Source: Sistotremastrum niveocremeum HHB9708 (taxonomy: Eukaryota > Basidiomycota > Agaricomycetes > Sistotremastrales > Sistotremastraceae). Taken from it: 64,000 bases of DNA. Below, piece after piece: positions 32,864-42,942 of the stretch. Each line of letters starts with the position of its first letter. The stretch's first letter is position 1. The notes below the pieces were generated by a model. The model did not search any database. It saw nothing but the letters and a program-made list of their open reading frames with translations, and was not told the DNA's origin. The position numbers and the translations under genes were made by a program. Location of the stretch: contig KV419397.1 in assembly GCA_001630475.1 (NCBI GenBank), positions 627,758-691,757 of the forward strand. The letters run 5' to 3'.

Positions 32864-35266
32864 ATGGAGACCGTGTCTCAATTAACCTCTCTTCTTCGTG
32901 GCCAGCAGTCGAGAGTTCCTTCACAAGAAGATTGGGCGCCAACAGAAACTCCTCGTGATGTCAGCAGCTTTGTTTCCAAAGAAAGTGAACACCCGGTTGG
33001 GTTTGGGGCATTTGGAGATGTCTACAAATGCAAATGGAAGGAGTCGATTATTGCTCACAAGAAGACCGTTGCAATCAAGGTCATGAGATCGTTCCTTGCT
33101 GAGAATGAAGACAAAGAGAGGAATATTCGGGTACGCCTCCTCCACCCTCCGAAGCGTAACTAATACGCAGTATATAGCGCTGGAATCGAGAAATTCGACT
33201 GTGGCAAAATTTATCACACGAGAACATCATGCCTTTCTTAGGCATCGCGAAGCAATTTGGCCCATTACCTTCGCCGGTCTCCGTTTGGATGGCAAATGGT
33301 ATTCTTGGCAATGAACTCCTGAAGAGTACCATGAACATTTCAGCCCAGGAACCGCAAAAGACTATCTGAATCTTCATCCAAACGTCAATAGGGTACCGTT
33401 CCTTCTCGGGATTGCTCTCGGTCTTCAGTACCTGCACGGTAGAGTCCCAAAATTTCAATCATTTCCAAATTACCAATACTTTCGCTAGGTCATCAGCCCC
33501 AGATCATCCACGGCGACCTGAAGCCAGTGAGAGTAGTCACTTTTCGGACCGCCGCCCACGAACTGACGTTTTCAGGTTAATGTCCTCGTGACCGATTGGG
33601 GTGTTCCTTGCCTCACCGATTTTGGCATGAGTAGAGTCTTGGACGATGCGACACTGTGGAAGACTACTGCTGGCTCATCCACCGGTACTTATCAATACAT
33701 GGGTCCCGAACTATTCTCGGAAGAAGGGCACGTTTCAGTAGAAAGCGACATCTACGCTTACGCTATGACGTCATATGTAAGTTCACTTAGCATTCGCAGA
33801 CCTGGAACACCTTTAGCTCACACGCGATCGTCATATTTATAGGAGATAGTGACTGGAATCGTTCCTTTCCAGAATCTGAAAGCTCAGGCAATTATTAAAG
33901 CCGTATCTATCGACAACAGCACACCTCCCCGGAAAGGAGTCAGATACATAAACGATAATTTGTGGGATCTCTTGGAATCGTGTTGGGACTCAAATCCGCA
34001 AAAAAGACCGTTCATCGCCGACATCGTTGCTTCAATCGAGAATATAGACGCTGAGTATAGGCCATTGCGATTGTTATCAATCGGTAGGCAACATTGCATT
34101 TTTGGTCAATTTTGTTGATTGATTTTTGGGAAGATGGAGGTGGAATTCGGGCTATATGTTCTCTCCATATATTGAAGTCCATCATGCGATCCTTGGGAGG
34201 AGGTGCGAAGCCTTGTGATTATTTTGATATGATGAGTGGTTCCGGGACAGGTGGGTACGTGATAATGATATTCTAACATATGTTGTCTAATTGTTCTATT
34301 GATCAGTCTTATTGCTTTAATGCTCGGGGTACGTCTCCGAAATGGCCCCTGACTTCGAGTGCTAAATCCTCAGATTGTAGCGTCTTCAAATGAGCGTCGA
34401 TGATTGCTTGCGAGAACTGACGTTTATCTTCGGAAAGCTATACGAGAAGTCACCACAAGAGCAGATGAAGAGGCTTGCAAAAGGAAAGCCCCGATTTGAC
34501 ATGCCCTTGAGCAACGATACATTGGAAGACATGGTGAAGAGAGTGGCTCCCGACGCGAAGCAAATGAATGACACTAGTCACCAATCGTGCAGGACGTAAG
34601 TACTCCACTTCTCGTCACGCTACCGAGCTGACTCTCTCCAGCTTTGTCGTGGCCGAAAATACTGACACGCCTCACATCCTCGAAAGAATTCGCTCATATA
34701 ACCACAGAGGAAATGTTTGGATTTATCGAACTGCATCGGCAATGTCCTCGACGATGACCACGCCAACAGCGTTCAATTCAACGTTCGTGGCTGCTCGCAG
34801 TATGCATAAATACAGCAACACATCTCCCGAACGGACGAATCCTTCTGTCGAGCTCCTCGAAGAGGCTCGAGATGTGTTTGGGCCGCATCGTCGAATTGGT
34901 TGTCTTATCAGCTGTGGATCGGGACTTCTTTCTAAGAGTTTTGCACCGGATTCATCGTTACCGAACGGGATCCCTGAACACTTGACGCGCACAATCCGAG
35001 ACGCTGTCATCGGGAGCGAGGAAATCGACCTGCGTATGCAGAAATTGTGTGAAGGAGGGTCATATTTTCGTTTCGATCCCGCGGATGCGATATCTGCGGA
35101 AATGAACGAGGATGATTGGAGGGATATTGTATTTTGGGAACAGTTGAAGAATCTCGACTCGATTGGGAATATGACGACGACATACATGCAGAATGAAGAT
35201 CTTGGGGTACCTAAATGGGTGGAGGAATGTGCGTTTCGGCTTGCAGTGCAGAAGAATAACATGTAA
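32864..35266 (+). CDS. TKL-type kinase fused to a patatin-like domain, paralogue 2
   Basis: Ten exons matching paralogue 1 one by one: join(32864..33130,33178..33298,33349..33438,33489..33526,33576..33776,33843..34083,34134..34254,34307..34328,34381..34595,34642..35266), 646 residues. Exons 2-9 have exactly the same lengths in both genes. Kinase: GFGAFGDVYK (full Gly loop, unlike paralogue 1), VAIKVM, IIHGDLKPVNVLV, LTDFGMSR, GTYQYMGPELF. Patatin-like part: DGGGIRAICSLHIL, then FDMMSGSGTGG, again without the GxSxG serine, and YSNTSPERTNPS in the dyad region. So both copies share loss of the dyad and the loss predates their duplication. Start chosen at the ATG aligning with paralogue 1; an upstream in-frame extension to 32753 exists. 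Confidence 0.88.
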
Positions 35267-35733
35267 CGTCCGAACGGAAGGTTCGCACCATTTAGGGTTA
35301 TATAGTAGTGCATGAAGTCCATGCCCTAGTCCTGTATATTGGTGATCACGATGATGATCAGAGCCTTTTCAGATTTGTAGACTGCGCGTCGCCTTTGCAT
35401 ACACGAGTCGATCAAGCTCCGTGATATTTTCAGCCGCCAGATAAGACCTCGGATATGCCGAAGACTCTCGTGAGGAGATTTCTCACGATGTCCAACGTGG
35501 GATTAATTGCGCTTTCTAACCCTCACCGTAGAGAAGACATCGTATCACATGCATGCAGCTTCTCGAGATGTGATCATGTATCGGTGTGAAACTCCAGAGG
35601 AGGAGACATGTCTAGATCAGCGACAATGCCTGTCTTCTATTAGTCCGTCAGATCGAGAGCTTCCCCTTGGTGTCGACAGTCAAGTTCCCCGAAAGCTCAT
35701 CCACTGATCGGAACTTGATTTCAACATCGGCTG
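35267..35733. other. Intergenic, no gene seen
   Basis: About 470 bp of 3' flank and promoter between the second kinase-patatin gene and the But2-like gene. The short frames have no motif. Confidence 0.5.
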
Positions 35734-36683
35734 ATGTTGTCTCCTCATGGTCGTGGTCGATACGAAGCTGTGAAAGAGGAGGATAGTTCCGAGAATGGAA
35801 GTGTTGGTGATGACTCTCAAAGCCCTCGTTCGTCTTTCTAAACCAGTGCAAAGTCAATCATAACTCAATTGTCTAGAGCGACAAGCTTATTTCACCATCA
35901 TAACATGCCTTATCGCCATCCTTTGCACGGTCGCCAATGCGTCGTTCACCTTGCTAGGCTCGCCTAAAGCCCATATCGAAGATGCTGCAATTCTACGAAG
36001 GCCTAGTCAATTTATCGGACTGGATAGAGCAAACTTCAGCAGGGAATACGCACTGGATTTCCATATCAAAGCTTTTCCTTCGGTCTTGACCCAGATCAGT
36101 CGTGTAGAGAGGAACAAAGTCTTCGAGGATGATCCCAAACGACGATTCACTCGATTCGGAACTATATCGCCAGATGACAAGCACTTTGTGGTAACGGAAG
36201 AGGTAGGTTGGCTTAGAAGTTGGGAAGCAAGACTCATGGGCGATGTAGATCAGCACGATCGCTCAGTTCCGAGCTCGAGACTACGGGATGGAAAATTGTC
36301 AGCTGAAATTGAGTCTTCCTCATACGGAGGCGCAAGAGGACTACATACCTGAAGATCCAATTAAGATGACAGTTTGGAGATTACAAACTTCGACCTGGCT
36401 CAATCCTCGCCTGCTCTCCTTCAACACTCGACCTGCACGAGAAGCAGCGGTGGTGACTTGGACGGTGGACAGAGGAGCCAATGCGACATCTCCAATGTTC
36501 CTTTGCAGTTCCGATTCATTGCAAAGCTTTGAGATCGCTTGCGAGAGCGGGCCATGTAGCTTGGAGTTGTGGCAGGACAAGGAGGAGCCCATTATAGGTG
36601 ACAAAAATTGACGAGCACAGATTGAGACGATCCAGTTGACAATTATTTCAGGCCTTGTTATGCTTCAATATCCAAGCCTTTGA
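35734..36683 (+). CDS. Single-pass membrane protein, But2 C-terminal-like family
   Basis: Four exons, join(35734..35827,35877..36202,36249..36597,36652..36683), 266 residues. The N-terminus is polar (MLSPHGRGRYEAVKEEDSSE), then one hydrophobic segment (FTIITCLIAILCTVANASF, about residues 37-56) followed by LGSPKAHIEDAAILRRPSQF and IGLDRANF. The body has FTRFGTISPDDKHFVVTEE and ISTIAQFRARDYGMENCQLK. This arrangement recurs in Agaricomycetes and, as I recall, is annotated as ubiquitin-3-binding But2 C-terminal-like; that label is from memory. Probably a type II protein with its domain in the lumen or outside. The last exon is only 32 nt (GLVMLQYPSL). Function unknown. Confidence 0.72.
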
Positions 36684-36799
36684 GATAAGCCTTTGAAAGA
36701 CAGGGAAAGCGAGAGCTGGATGGTGATGGCGGTGTTGGAGTTGAAGGCGTCGCCTTCCGTTTTGGGATTGAACCAACTTGTACATTAGCGTCATCGACG

Positions 36800-37961
36800 A
36801 TGGACCCTTGGGAAACTCTGACTCTCATCGAGTCTTGTATTCCTCGAATACCCTTGTATCATTTCTCTATCACTGCTATCGCGCTCGTAATTCCTCTGCT
36901 TATTGTCGCCCTCAAAGTCACGCCCGCTCAAACCCATTGGCTGAATATCGTCCTTCTTGCTGTTCACTCCGTCTATCTTTTATACAATATTCTGGTGGAA
37001 CCTCCACCGAATGTATTCAGGAGTCTTGGAGTACCGATTAACGCGCCAGTTAGCGTGCTTCGGGCGGGGTTGGGTGATACTGGGGCAGACGTGGCATTAG
37101 AAAATCTCCTGGATCGATTTTCTAGCTTCGATCCACGCGTTTATTATGTCCGGTGAGTGTACATTCACTATTGGCAATATTGATCTCATGAGTCAAAAAG
37201 ATTCGGCCATAATACACTGCTCGACTGCGAACATTGCACGACGTTCACCACCCACGCGTTGACAGCACTTCCCAATCTCATCCTGTCATATATCCCTACC
37301 CTGGCATTCCAAGGCATCCTTACTTCCCCTGCTACGCGTAGGGAAAGATGGAGAACATGGACGATCATACCATTGCTGCTCTTGGGACCTTACGAGTTCT
37401 ACAAAGTCTCCACTGCACGGGTTGATATGCCACGCCCAGGGGTAGAGCAGATTATGGTACGAACCTACTATCAATATATTCGGTCTTCTTACCTTGTATT
37501 TGATCAGTGGCACGATGTCCTCTACCTTCTTCGACATATGATATTTCTCGTCCTCCCCTTTGTCACCCTTTACTTCCTTCCACTCGCTCCTGAAACCACA
37601 CCGGCCTTGGTGCACCCTGTAACAGTCCTCCAGGATACTTTGAGGAGACTAGAAATGTTCGCTGGCGTTCAAGCAGCTTCGATGCGAAGTCCTTCTCTCA
37701 GACAAAGAATAGTTGGTAGGCACCCAACAGAGCTGCAAGTTCTCAGGCTAATCGTATCATACAGATTATTGGGAAACGCAAGAGGAGAAAAGTAACCAAG
37801 GTCGACAAAATAAACGTGTACAAGCCGAAGCGGCAAGATTACAGCAGTCGTATGCGACCGGTCCTCCAGCTGGTCCTCTTCGAACCAAAGCCATCGAAGT
37901 CAGCAAAGTCCTGATAGAAAGGCTCAAGGCCGTCGAGGAAGCATTATCGAAGACTGCATAA
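36800..37961 (+). CDS. Conserved fungal multi-pass membrane protein of unknown function
   Basis: Four exons, join(36800..37152,37201..37456,37508..37715,37765..37961), 337 residues, phases agree. Hydrophobic segments: YHFSITAIALVIPLLIVAL, WLNIVLLAVHSVYLLYNIL, IIPLLLLGPY and MIFLVLPFVTLYFLPLA. Between them is a soluble block with DPRVYYVRFGHNTLLDCEHC, whose CxxC-type pair (CEHC) may bind metal. The C-terminus is a basic, helical cytosolic-type tail (VQAEAARLQQSY to VEEALSKTA). The pattern of N-terminal membrane pair, YVRFGHN/CEHC block and later membrane segments looks conserved in basidiomycetes, but no function is known to me. It ends 83 bp from the convergent UstYa-like gene. Confidence 0.7.
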
Positions 37962-38044
37962 TGTCCCCATATACGCCACAGCTTCACCGATGACATCCTT
38001 TCCACCAGCATCCCTGCATTCGCCCCTTGTTCGACTTCGTCCAG

Positions 38045-38643
38045 TCACGACGCCTTCTTCAGCCACCTCGATTCCGCCGCGTCGTATAAGGCCGTCCAAT
38101 CCTTGCACGTATAATCGCCGGCCAGTGATACGACATGCGGTGGAGCTGATCGCCTGACCGACTCCAAGCGGGGGTCGGCGAGGCAGAGAATAGACTGGCG
38201 AAGATAATTGAGGCAATGATCGGAATATTGTGTGATCTCGCCTGCAGCGTAATCTCGACGTATAAGATCGAGACAGCGTAACTGGTGAAACATCGCGATG
38301 GTGTGGACCTCTCCATCTTCCTCCGACACCAGTGTGTGACCTGTTGATGGGAACAGGGCTCGGAACTCTTGTTCGCCCAGAGCAGTTTTTGACTCGTAGT
38401 GGATAGAGTCGTCGATGTACATCGAGACATCTTCTAGTGGGCCGATGTCCCATCTAAATGCAAAGGGCTCTGGTCTGACTGCGTCTAGACAAAAGATTAG
38501 ATTAGATGCATTCGCATGTTCCCTATTGACTGTTTATCACCTAGACTCTGACTTTCATATCGGCCGATTACAAATACAAAGATCGCAAAGGAAAGTAACC
38601 AGAATATCCAGAAGTTATACAAATGAAGAATGCGAGGGAGCAT
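38045..38643 (-). CDS. UstYa-like (DUF3328) protein 1, altered first His motif
   Basis: Two exons, complement(join(38045..38484,38541..38643)), 180 residues. Exon 1 is a membrane anchor (FWIFWLLSFAIFVFVIGRYE). Exon 2 holds the UstYa/DUF3328 core: FALFPSTG-like region (RALFPSTGHTLV), AMFHQLRCLDLIRRDY, HCLNYLRQSILCLADP and TCKDWTALYD. Known family members (UstYa/Yb of ustiloxin, cyclochlorotine proteins) are oxidases or cyclases acting on peptide products, with two HxxHC/HC motifs taken as metal or catalytic sites. Here motif one reads HQLRC, so the second His is Arg; motif two is normal. It is short (180 residues against about 200-260) and may be inactive or altered. The next gene is a longer paralogue in tandem. 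Confidence 0.82.
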
Positions 38644-39142
38644 CAGGCTGAAGAGCCATGCATACGAGATGTAGCAAGACAAGACAAGACAAGACGAGGG
38701 TCTTGCTTTACGGGGACACCTTGCGATCGAAGGGTAAAGCCGGAATACCGGTCCCCAGCCCTCAATCTACATCTACGCAAGATCTGTGCAATGCGGTCCT
38801 TGTGCGAGCTCCATGCTCATGTGAAGGAATACACGATCGTGCGGGCGGTTTCGTGAGTGAAGGAACTTGTGTTCGGCAGGAGTTCGGCTCGGCTGACTCC
38901 CATTTGTTCGGCAGCCAATCTTCTACTGACGGAGATCACAGTTCGGCGATTCGAACTGAAGTAGTGTATCGCCTCTATAGGGTGGCGCAGGTGAAGTGGG
39001 GAGAAGCATAAAGGCCGAGCGCAGTAAAGGGGGTGTAGAGGAGTGGTGCTTGAACGCGCAGGAAATGGATATGTGACTACAATCTATCCATTAGCATTCA
39101 GTACATCGCATCATTAGACAATCACGCAATTAGCTTACTTCT
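38644..39142. other. Intergenic between the two UstYa-like genes
   Basis: About 500 bp that should contain the promoter of UstYa-like 1. It has a short (AAGAC)n run at about 38675-38695 and no precursor-like short frame with a signal peptide and repeated cores on either strand that I could recognise. Confidence 0.45.
38675..38695. repeat. (AAGAC)n pentanucleotide run
   Basis: Four tandem AAGAC-type units ending in AAGACGAGG in the region upstream of the UstYa-like gene 1 start. A plain microsatellite; any effect on expression is unknown. Confidence 0.7.
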
Positions 39143-39805
39143 TCATGATGTATGCGAAGCAGCCGAAGAGTAATTCAAGGTCCTCCATGTCCGAAACTCA
39201 TCGATATTAGTTTCGGAAAAGTCGTAGATAGCACTCCAATCTCGACATTGGCGATTAAAAAATACGTTCGAATGATCCGATAGATTCCTAGACATGAAAT
39301 CGCCGGGTTCGAGCGTGTGATCTGCCGAACACAGAAATAGCTGGCGGAGGTAGTTCGTGCAGTGGGTGAAGTGTCCGCGAAGGTATGAGCTTTCGGGGCC
39401 ATGCAGAGCGCGGTTGATGGCGAATAAGCAATGTAATTCGTGGAACATCGCTACGGAGAAAGCTCTCCAGTCGGGCCCAAGGCGAATGAAACCTCCACTT
39501 CTTGGGACAAGGGAGTCGAAGTGAGTTCCAGAATCAGGATTTGAGGGAGTGTACTGGACAGAATGATAGAAGGACATCTCCACAGGGTCAATTTTGATGG
39601 GCAGCGTCATGGGGTGATCATTTCCTATGTAGCCTGCCGCATTCATGAGACAAGTAGACGATGTTGCAACGACCGATTCCTTACTATAAGATATTTTGGC
39701 TCTCGTTCCATGGTAGCTGCGATATGTCCTGGCTACGAGGCCAATGTTCAAGAGACAAAGAGAAATGAGGATAGCTGGTCGCCATTGTTTTCGCAGGTGG
39801 TTCAT
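39143..39805 (-). CDS. UstYa-like (DUF3328) protein 2, complete motifs
   Basis: A single exon of 220 residues. An N-terminal basic patch and membrane anchor (WRPAILISLCLLNIGLVART) lead to a lumenal-type domain: YHSVQYTPSNPDSGTHFDSL, SVAMFHELHCLFAINRAL, HFTHCTNYLRQLFLCSAD and CRDWSAIYDFSE. HELHC and HCTNYLRQ are the two UstYa signatures, both intact. Such proteins modify ribosomal or nonribosomal peptides, for example in ustiloxin, phomopsin, asperipin and cyclochlorotine pathways. No P450, peptide synthetase, kexin-type precursor or peptidase is visible nearby, so a pathway cannot be assigned. It runs in tandem with UstYa-like 1 on the same strand. Start is the ATG at 39803-39805. Confidence 0.87.
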   Translation of the reverse strand: MNHLRKQWRPAILISLCLLNIGLVARTYRSYHGTRAKISYSKESVVATSSTCLMNAAGYIGNDHPMTLPIKIDPVEMSFYHSVQYTPSNPDSGTHFDSLVPRSGGFIRLGPDWRAFSVAMFHELHCLFAINRALHGPESSYLRGHFTHCTNYLRQLFLCSADHTLEPGDFMSRNLSDHSNVFFNRQCRDWSAIYDFSETNIDEFRTWRTLNYSSAASHTS

Positions 39806-40308
39806 AGCGCGTTTGAGATAAATTGAGCTGACCGTTCAGCCAACAAAGTCGCATTCGCATGAACTGCGTTGATCGGTCCTATCAGAGCCTGGACTATGAG
39901 GTTGGATATATCCATTCGGTGATTCCGTCCTAAGTGATGTCGTGGACTGAAAGGCGCTGACCGATAATCTGAGTTCAAACCTCTCTTCGGAACGTCAACC
40001 ACAGCGGTGGGAACGAAAAACCATATAGCCACCGCCGACGCTCTTCGAAAGCGCAGTACCTCGTGGTCGTCGACTACTATCTGGAGAACATTCAATGTCC
40101 ATGCTGCCGAACGTCTTCGATTTCCCAAACTGAGGTGCCCTCCGCCTCCGCTGTGGGACTTTGGCTGCTTTTGAAAGGTTGAAGAGGGGAAATAGATCAT
40201 CATTGTGCTATCTTTACCCTAATCTTTGAAATTACTCGATACCGTGTGCCCTTGGTACCACTCGATGTTCTCTCCGAGGGCTTGTGTCTTGCTGTCACCA
40301 CCACCACC
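39806..40308. other. Intergenic, divergent promoter region
   Basis: About 500 bp between UstYa-like 2 (-) and the 7-TM gene (+). A 133-codon minus-strand frame at 39802-40203 has no motif and overlaps the probable promoters; not called. Confidence 0.45.
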
Positions 40309-41645
40309 ATGTCAATGACACTGAACCAGTCTTGGGCACCCCCTGGAGAGTCGTCCTCCGATCTGTTCGAAGAGCGGACGGTGTTAGATGGTGTGGCCGT
40401 TGGATGCGTGGCGTATGGTGAGTTGATTATTATTTTTCTGAATTTAGCTGGATAAACTGAATGTTTCTCAGGCGCCGCGCTGATGCTCTATCTCATCTGC
40501 CTCCATTTACTGCTTGAGAAACGAAAAAGCGAAAAGTTCAACTTGGTGTACAGCACTATCCTCTTCGCCCTCGTCACAATCGGCAACGCTGGAAATATTT
40601 GGACGGATCAAGTCGTCTATATCGATAATCGCAATTTCCCTGGTGGACCGAATGCGTTTGGCGAGGTCTACTACTCACTGCCAGTCACCGTGATGGGCTT
40701 CGCTGCATTCATATTGGCGACATGGATGCAAGACGGTTTCTTAGTGCGTCGTGTGATCGGTTTTTACTGGAATATGACTCACCGAAAATGCAGTTGTATC
40801 GCTTTCTCCTTCTCTGGAACTTTAATTATTATATGTTCGTCATCCCTCTCCTCATGTATCTAACATCAGTTGGTATGTCGCCCCGCCATTTCTTCGCAAT
40901 CCAGGTTCGCTCAACTTCCCCTAGCTTTCGGGTGCATCCTTCTTTTCTCGATTAGTCAGCCGGGAGCGAGTTTATGGACGACCACAACAGTTCCTTTCGC
41001 ACTCATTTATTGGTCAATCTCAATATCATTAAACATTATCTTGACAACCCTCATCGCGGGCCGACTTCTCTGGATCCGCCACTCCATCCGCGAAGTCTTG
41101 GGCGAAGAACACACCAGAACACTCACATCTGTAGCTGCTATGCTCGTCGAATCATCGTCTCTGTATACAGTTATCGGTATCGCGTTCTTGATCACGTATA
41201 GGATCGAGAGCAGCGTTCAAAACCTCATCATACCCACTCTCGGCGTCGTCCAATCTATTTCTCCACAACTCATCATCTACCGCGTCATCCGGGGACGTGG
41301 ATGGTCAAGGTCTACAGCCGCTTTGACTGGACCGATTAGCTTCGCTACGAATACTATGGCTGAGGAAAGTCGGATGACGGGGATGACTGGGGTGTCGACG
41401 TATCCGCCGTCTTCGCTTCCATCTTCCATCCCTTCCTCGGCTACGGCGTATAACACGCTTCCTTTCTCCGATAAAAAGAACAGGGCGAATTCCGATATGT
41501 CAAAGTCTGAACAGGATCTCGAAGGATCCTCGTCAGATATGGGTCGCACTGTTCCGCCAATGGTGAGTGCAGTGCTTCGAGCTTTGGTCCTCATCTGACT
41601 CTGATTATGTAGATGGATGGAGCTAGACAGTATCGCGATTTCTAA
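40309..41645 (+). CDS. Seven-transmembrane protein of a basidiomycete-type orphan family
   Basis: Five exons, join(40309..40417,40472..40743,40794..40872,40925..41562,41613..41645), 376 residues. Hydrophobic segments in order: VLDGVAVGCVAYGAALMLYL, YSTILFALVTIGNAGNIW, SLPVTVMGFAAFILATW, YYMFVIPLLMYLTSVG, VPFALIYWSISISLNIIL, SSLYTVIGIAFLITY and IPTLGVVQSISPQLII. A Ser/Pro-rich cytosolic tail with many possible phospho-sites ends in MDGARQYRDF. The topology and the LLLWNFNYY, LVESSSLYTVIGIAF and ISPQLIIYRVIRGRGW stretches resemble an abundant Agaricomycete 7-TM family of unknown ligand. It is not a Ste3-type pheromone receptor by any motif I can see. Exon 4 begins at CCCTAG|CTTTCGG; an earlier AG would give a stop. 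Confidence 0.78.
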
Positions 41646-41720
41646 ATCACAGATAGTGCGATTAGCATGTATAAAAATTCACGAGACCTATCAATATCTT
41701 ACAAGTGACATGTGTAATAT

Positions 41721-42575
41721 CTATGTTTTGGGATTCTTCCGTTCAAGTTCATCCGAGTCAAATTCCCAGTCCAGAATACTACTGGCTTCAAAGCCGGCAT
41801 AGTCTTCATCTGCTTGCCAAGCATGTATCTGACCAGCTGCTGGCCCCTTCAATATTAATCGGTATTCCCCCGTCAAGTGCACAACTGCATCATTGTCTTC
41901 GCGAAAACGGCGAGACAAAAGGAGAGTTGGCACTTCATACTGGAGCCAGGGATAGTCATTCTCAAACGGTGACACCTCTTTCCAATCGTTGAGTGGTATG
42001 GATCGGATAAACTTGACTGTCTCTCGCTTCTGTGTTTCCGAATCCCGTAGCCGGTCCAAAGGTTTGTAGATAGAGGCATCAACATCGTCGATGACGATCT
42101 CCTCGGGACGTTCGAGGTATATTGATCTCTCGTTGGCTATGATCTCGTCTCGTATGGCCTCGTGAATCGTGATCCATGAATCTTGCACTTCCGCACTTTT
42201 GCAGAAGCACGCGTCGACTCGTTCAACGTATCGCGGGCAGTAGCCATTAGCATGAAACCTGAGTTTCTGAGGCCAAAATATTCCGGGAGGAGGTTGTGAA
42301 TTGGGCCACTCTGTCCACAGAATGCGACAGTCCTCCGGAATCACGATTCGCCATACTGTTTCGACCATGGACACGAAAATGAGACGATCTTTTAGACTGA
42401 CGGGGAGAGAGGAGCTTGGTTGGAATGCGAGGCTGAGCAGTCTTTTGCGGAAAGGGTGGTTGAATGAAGATACGATGGCACGAAGTCTCGTGTTCGTATG
42501 ACTGAGGGTGATCCATTCTCTGAGGCCGGTATAATAGCCGAGCTCGAGGATGAGCTCATCTGGAAGAAGGTCCAT
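41721..42575 (-). CDS. F-box-like protein
   Basis: Single exon, about 284 residues from the ATG at 42573-42575. The open frame extends 13 codons upstream but only to a non-ATG start. The N-terminus MDLLPDELILELGYYTGLRE followed by WITLSHTNTRLRAIV is a typical F-box layout (LPxELxxxI...L..LxxxxxxRxL). The rest has no leucine-rich or WD repeats; it contains acidic and Trp-rich stretches (FENDYPWLQYEV, ILDWEFDSDELERKNP). By family it would recruit substrates to an SCF ubiquitin ligase through Skp1. Agaricomycete genomes carry hundreds of such genes and partners are unknown. Confidence 0.7.
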   Translation of the reverse strand: MDLLPDELILELGYYTGLREWITLSHTNTRLRAIVSSFNHPFRKRLLSLAFQPSSSLPVSLKDRLIFVSMVETVWRIVIPEDCRILWTEWPNSQPPPGIFWPQKLRFHANGYCPRYVERVDACFCKSAEVQDSWITIHEAIRDEIIANERSIYLERPEEIVIDDVDASIYKPLDRLRDSETQKRETVKFIRSIPLNDWKEVSPFENDYPWLQYEVPTLLLSRRFREDNDAVVHLTGEYRLILKGPAAGQIHAWQADEDYAGFEASSILDWEFDSDELERKNPKT

Positions 42576-42942
42576 GATTATCTCGAAGAGACCAGATGAT
42601 GGTCGTAAAGTCAATCAGGACACGGATGCAAATGATCGACACAGCTTCTGTCGGACTCCGAATGCTTGGATTACTATAAATGGCAAACTCAGGAACACAA
42701 AGGGTAACTCCGTTCCGGAAGATATCGCATGCCGGGCTCCTAGCCGGTACCTGTACCTGTTCAACCTCAACTTGAGCTCCGCGTCTTTATTCTTGTCGTT
42801 CCAAGAGCATAGCCTCTATGGCGACTGAACAGCAAGGAGACTTTCGCTCATGATCCATCGGCACCCGCTCTTTTGACACATTCATTGCCTCTTATGACAA
42901 TTCGGACTACAATTTCCAATTCACGCTTGATGACTTGTTACC
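42576..42942. promoter_or_regulatory. Divergent region between the F-box-like gene and the mucin-like gene
   Basis: About 370 bp separates the F-box-like start (-) from the earliest plausible start of the mucin-like gene (+). No clear element was recognised, and part of it may belong to an unresolved first exon of the mucin-like gene. Confidence 0.35.

Noticed and set aside
40309-41645. Ste3-type pheromone receptor
   Set aside because: Seven spans are present, but no receptor-specific motif is seen; the sequence looks like an orphan 7-TM family.
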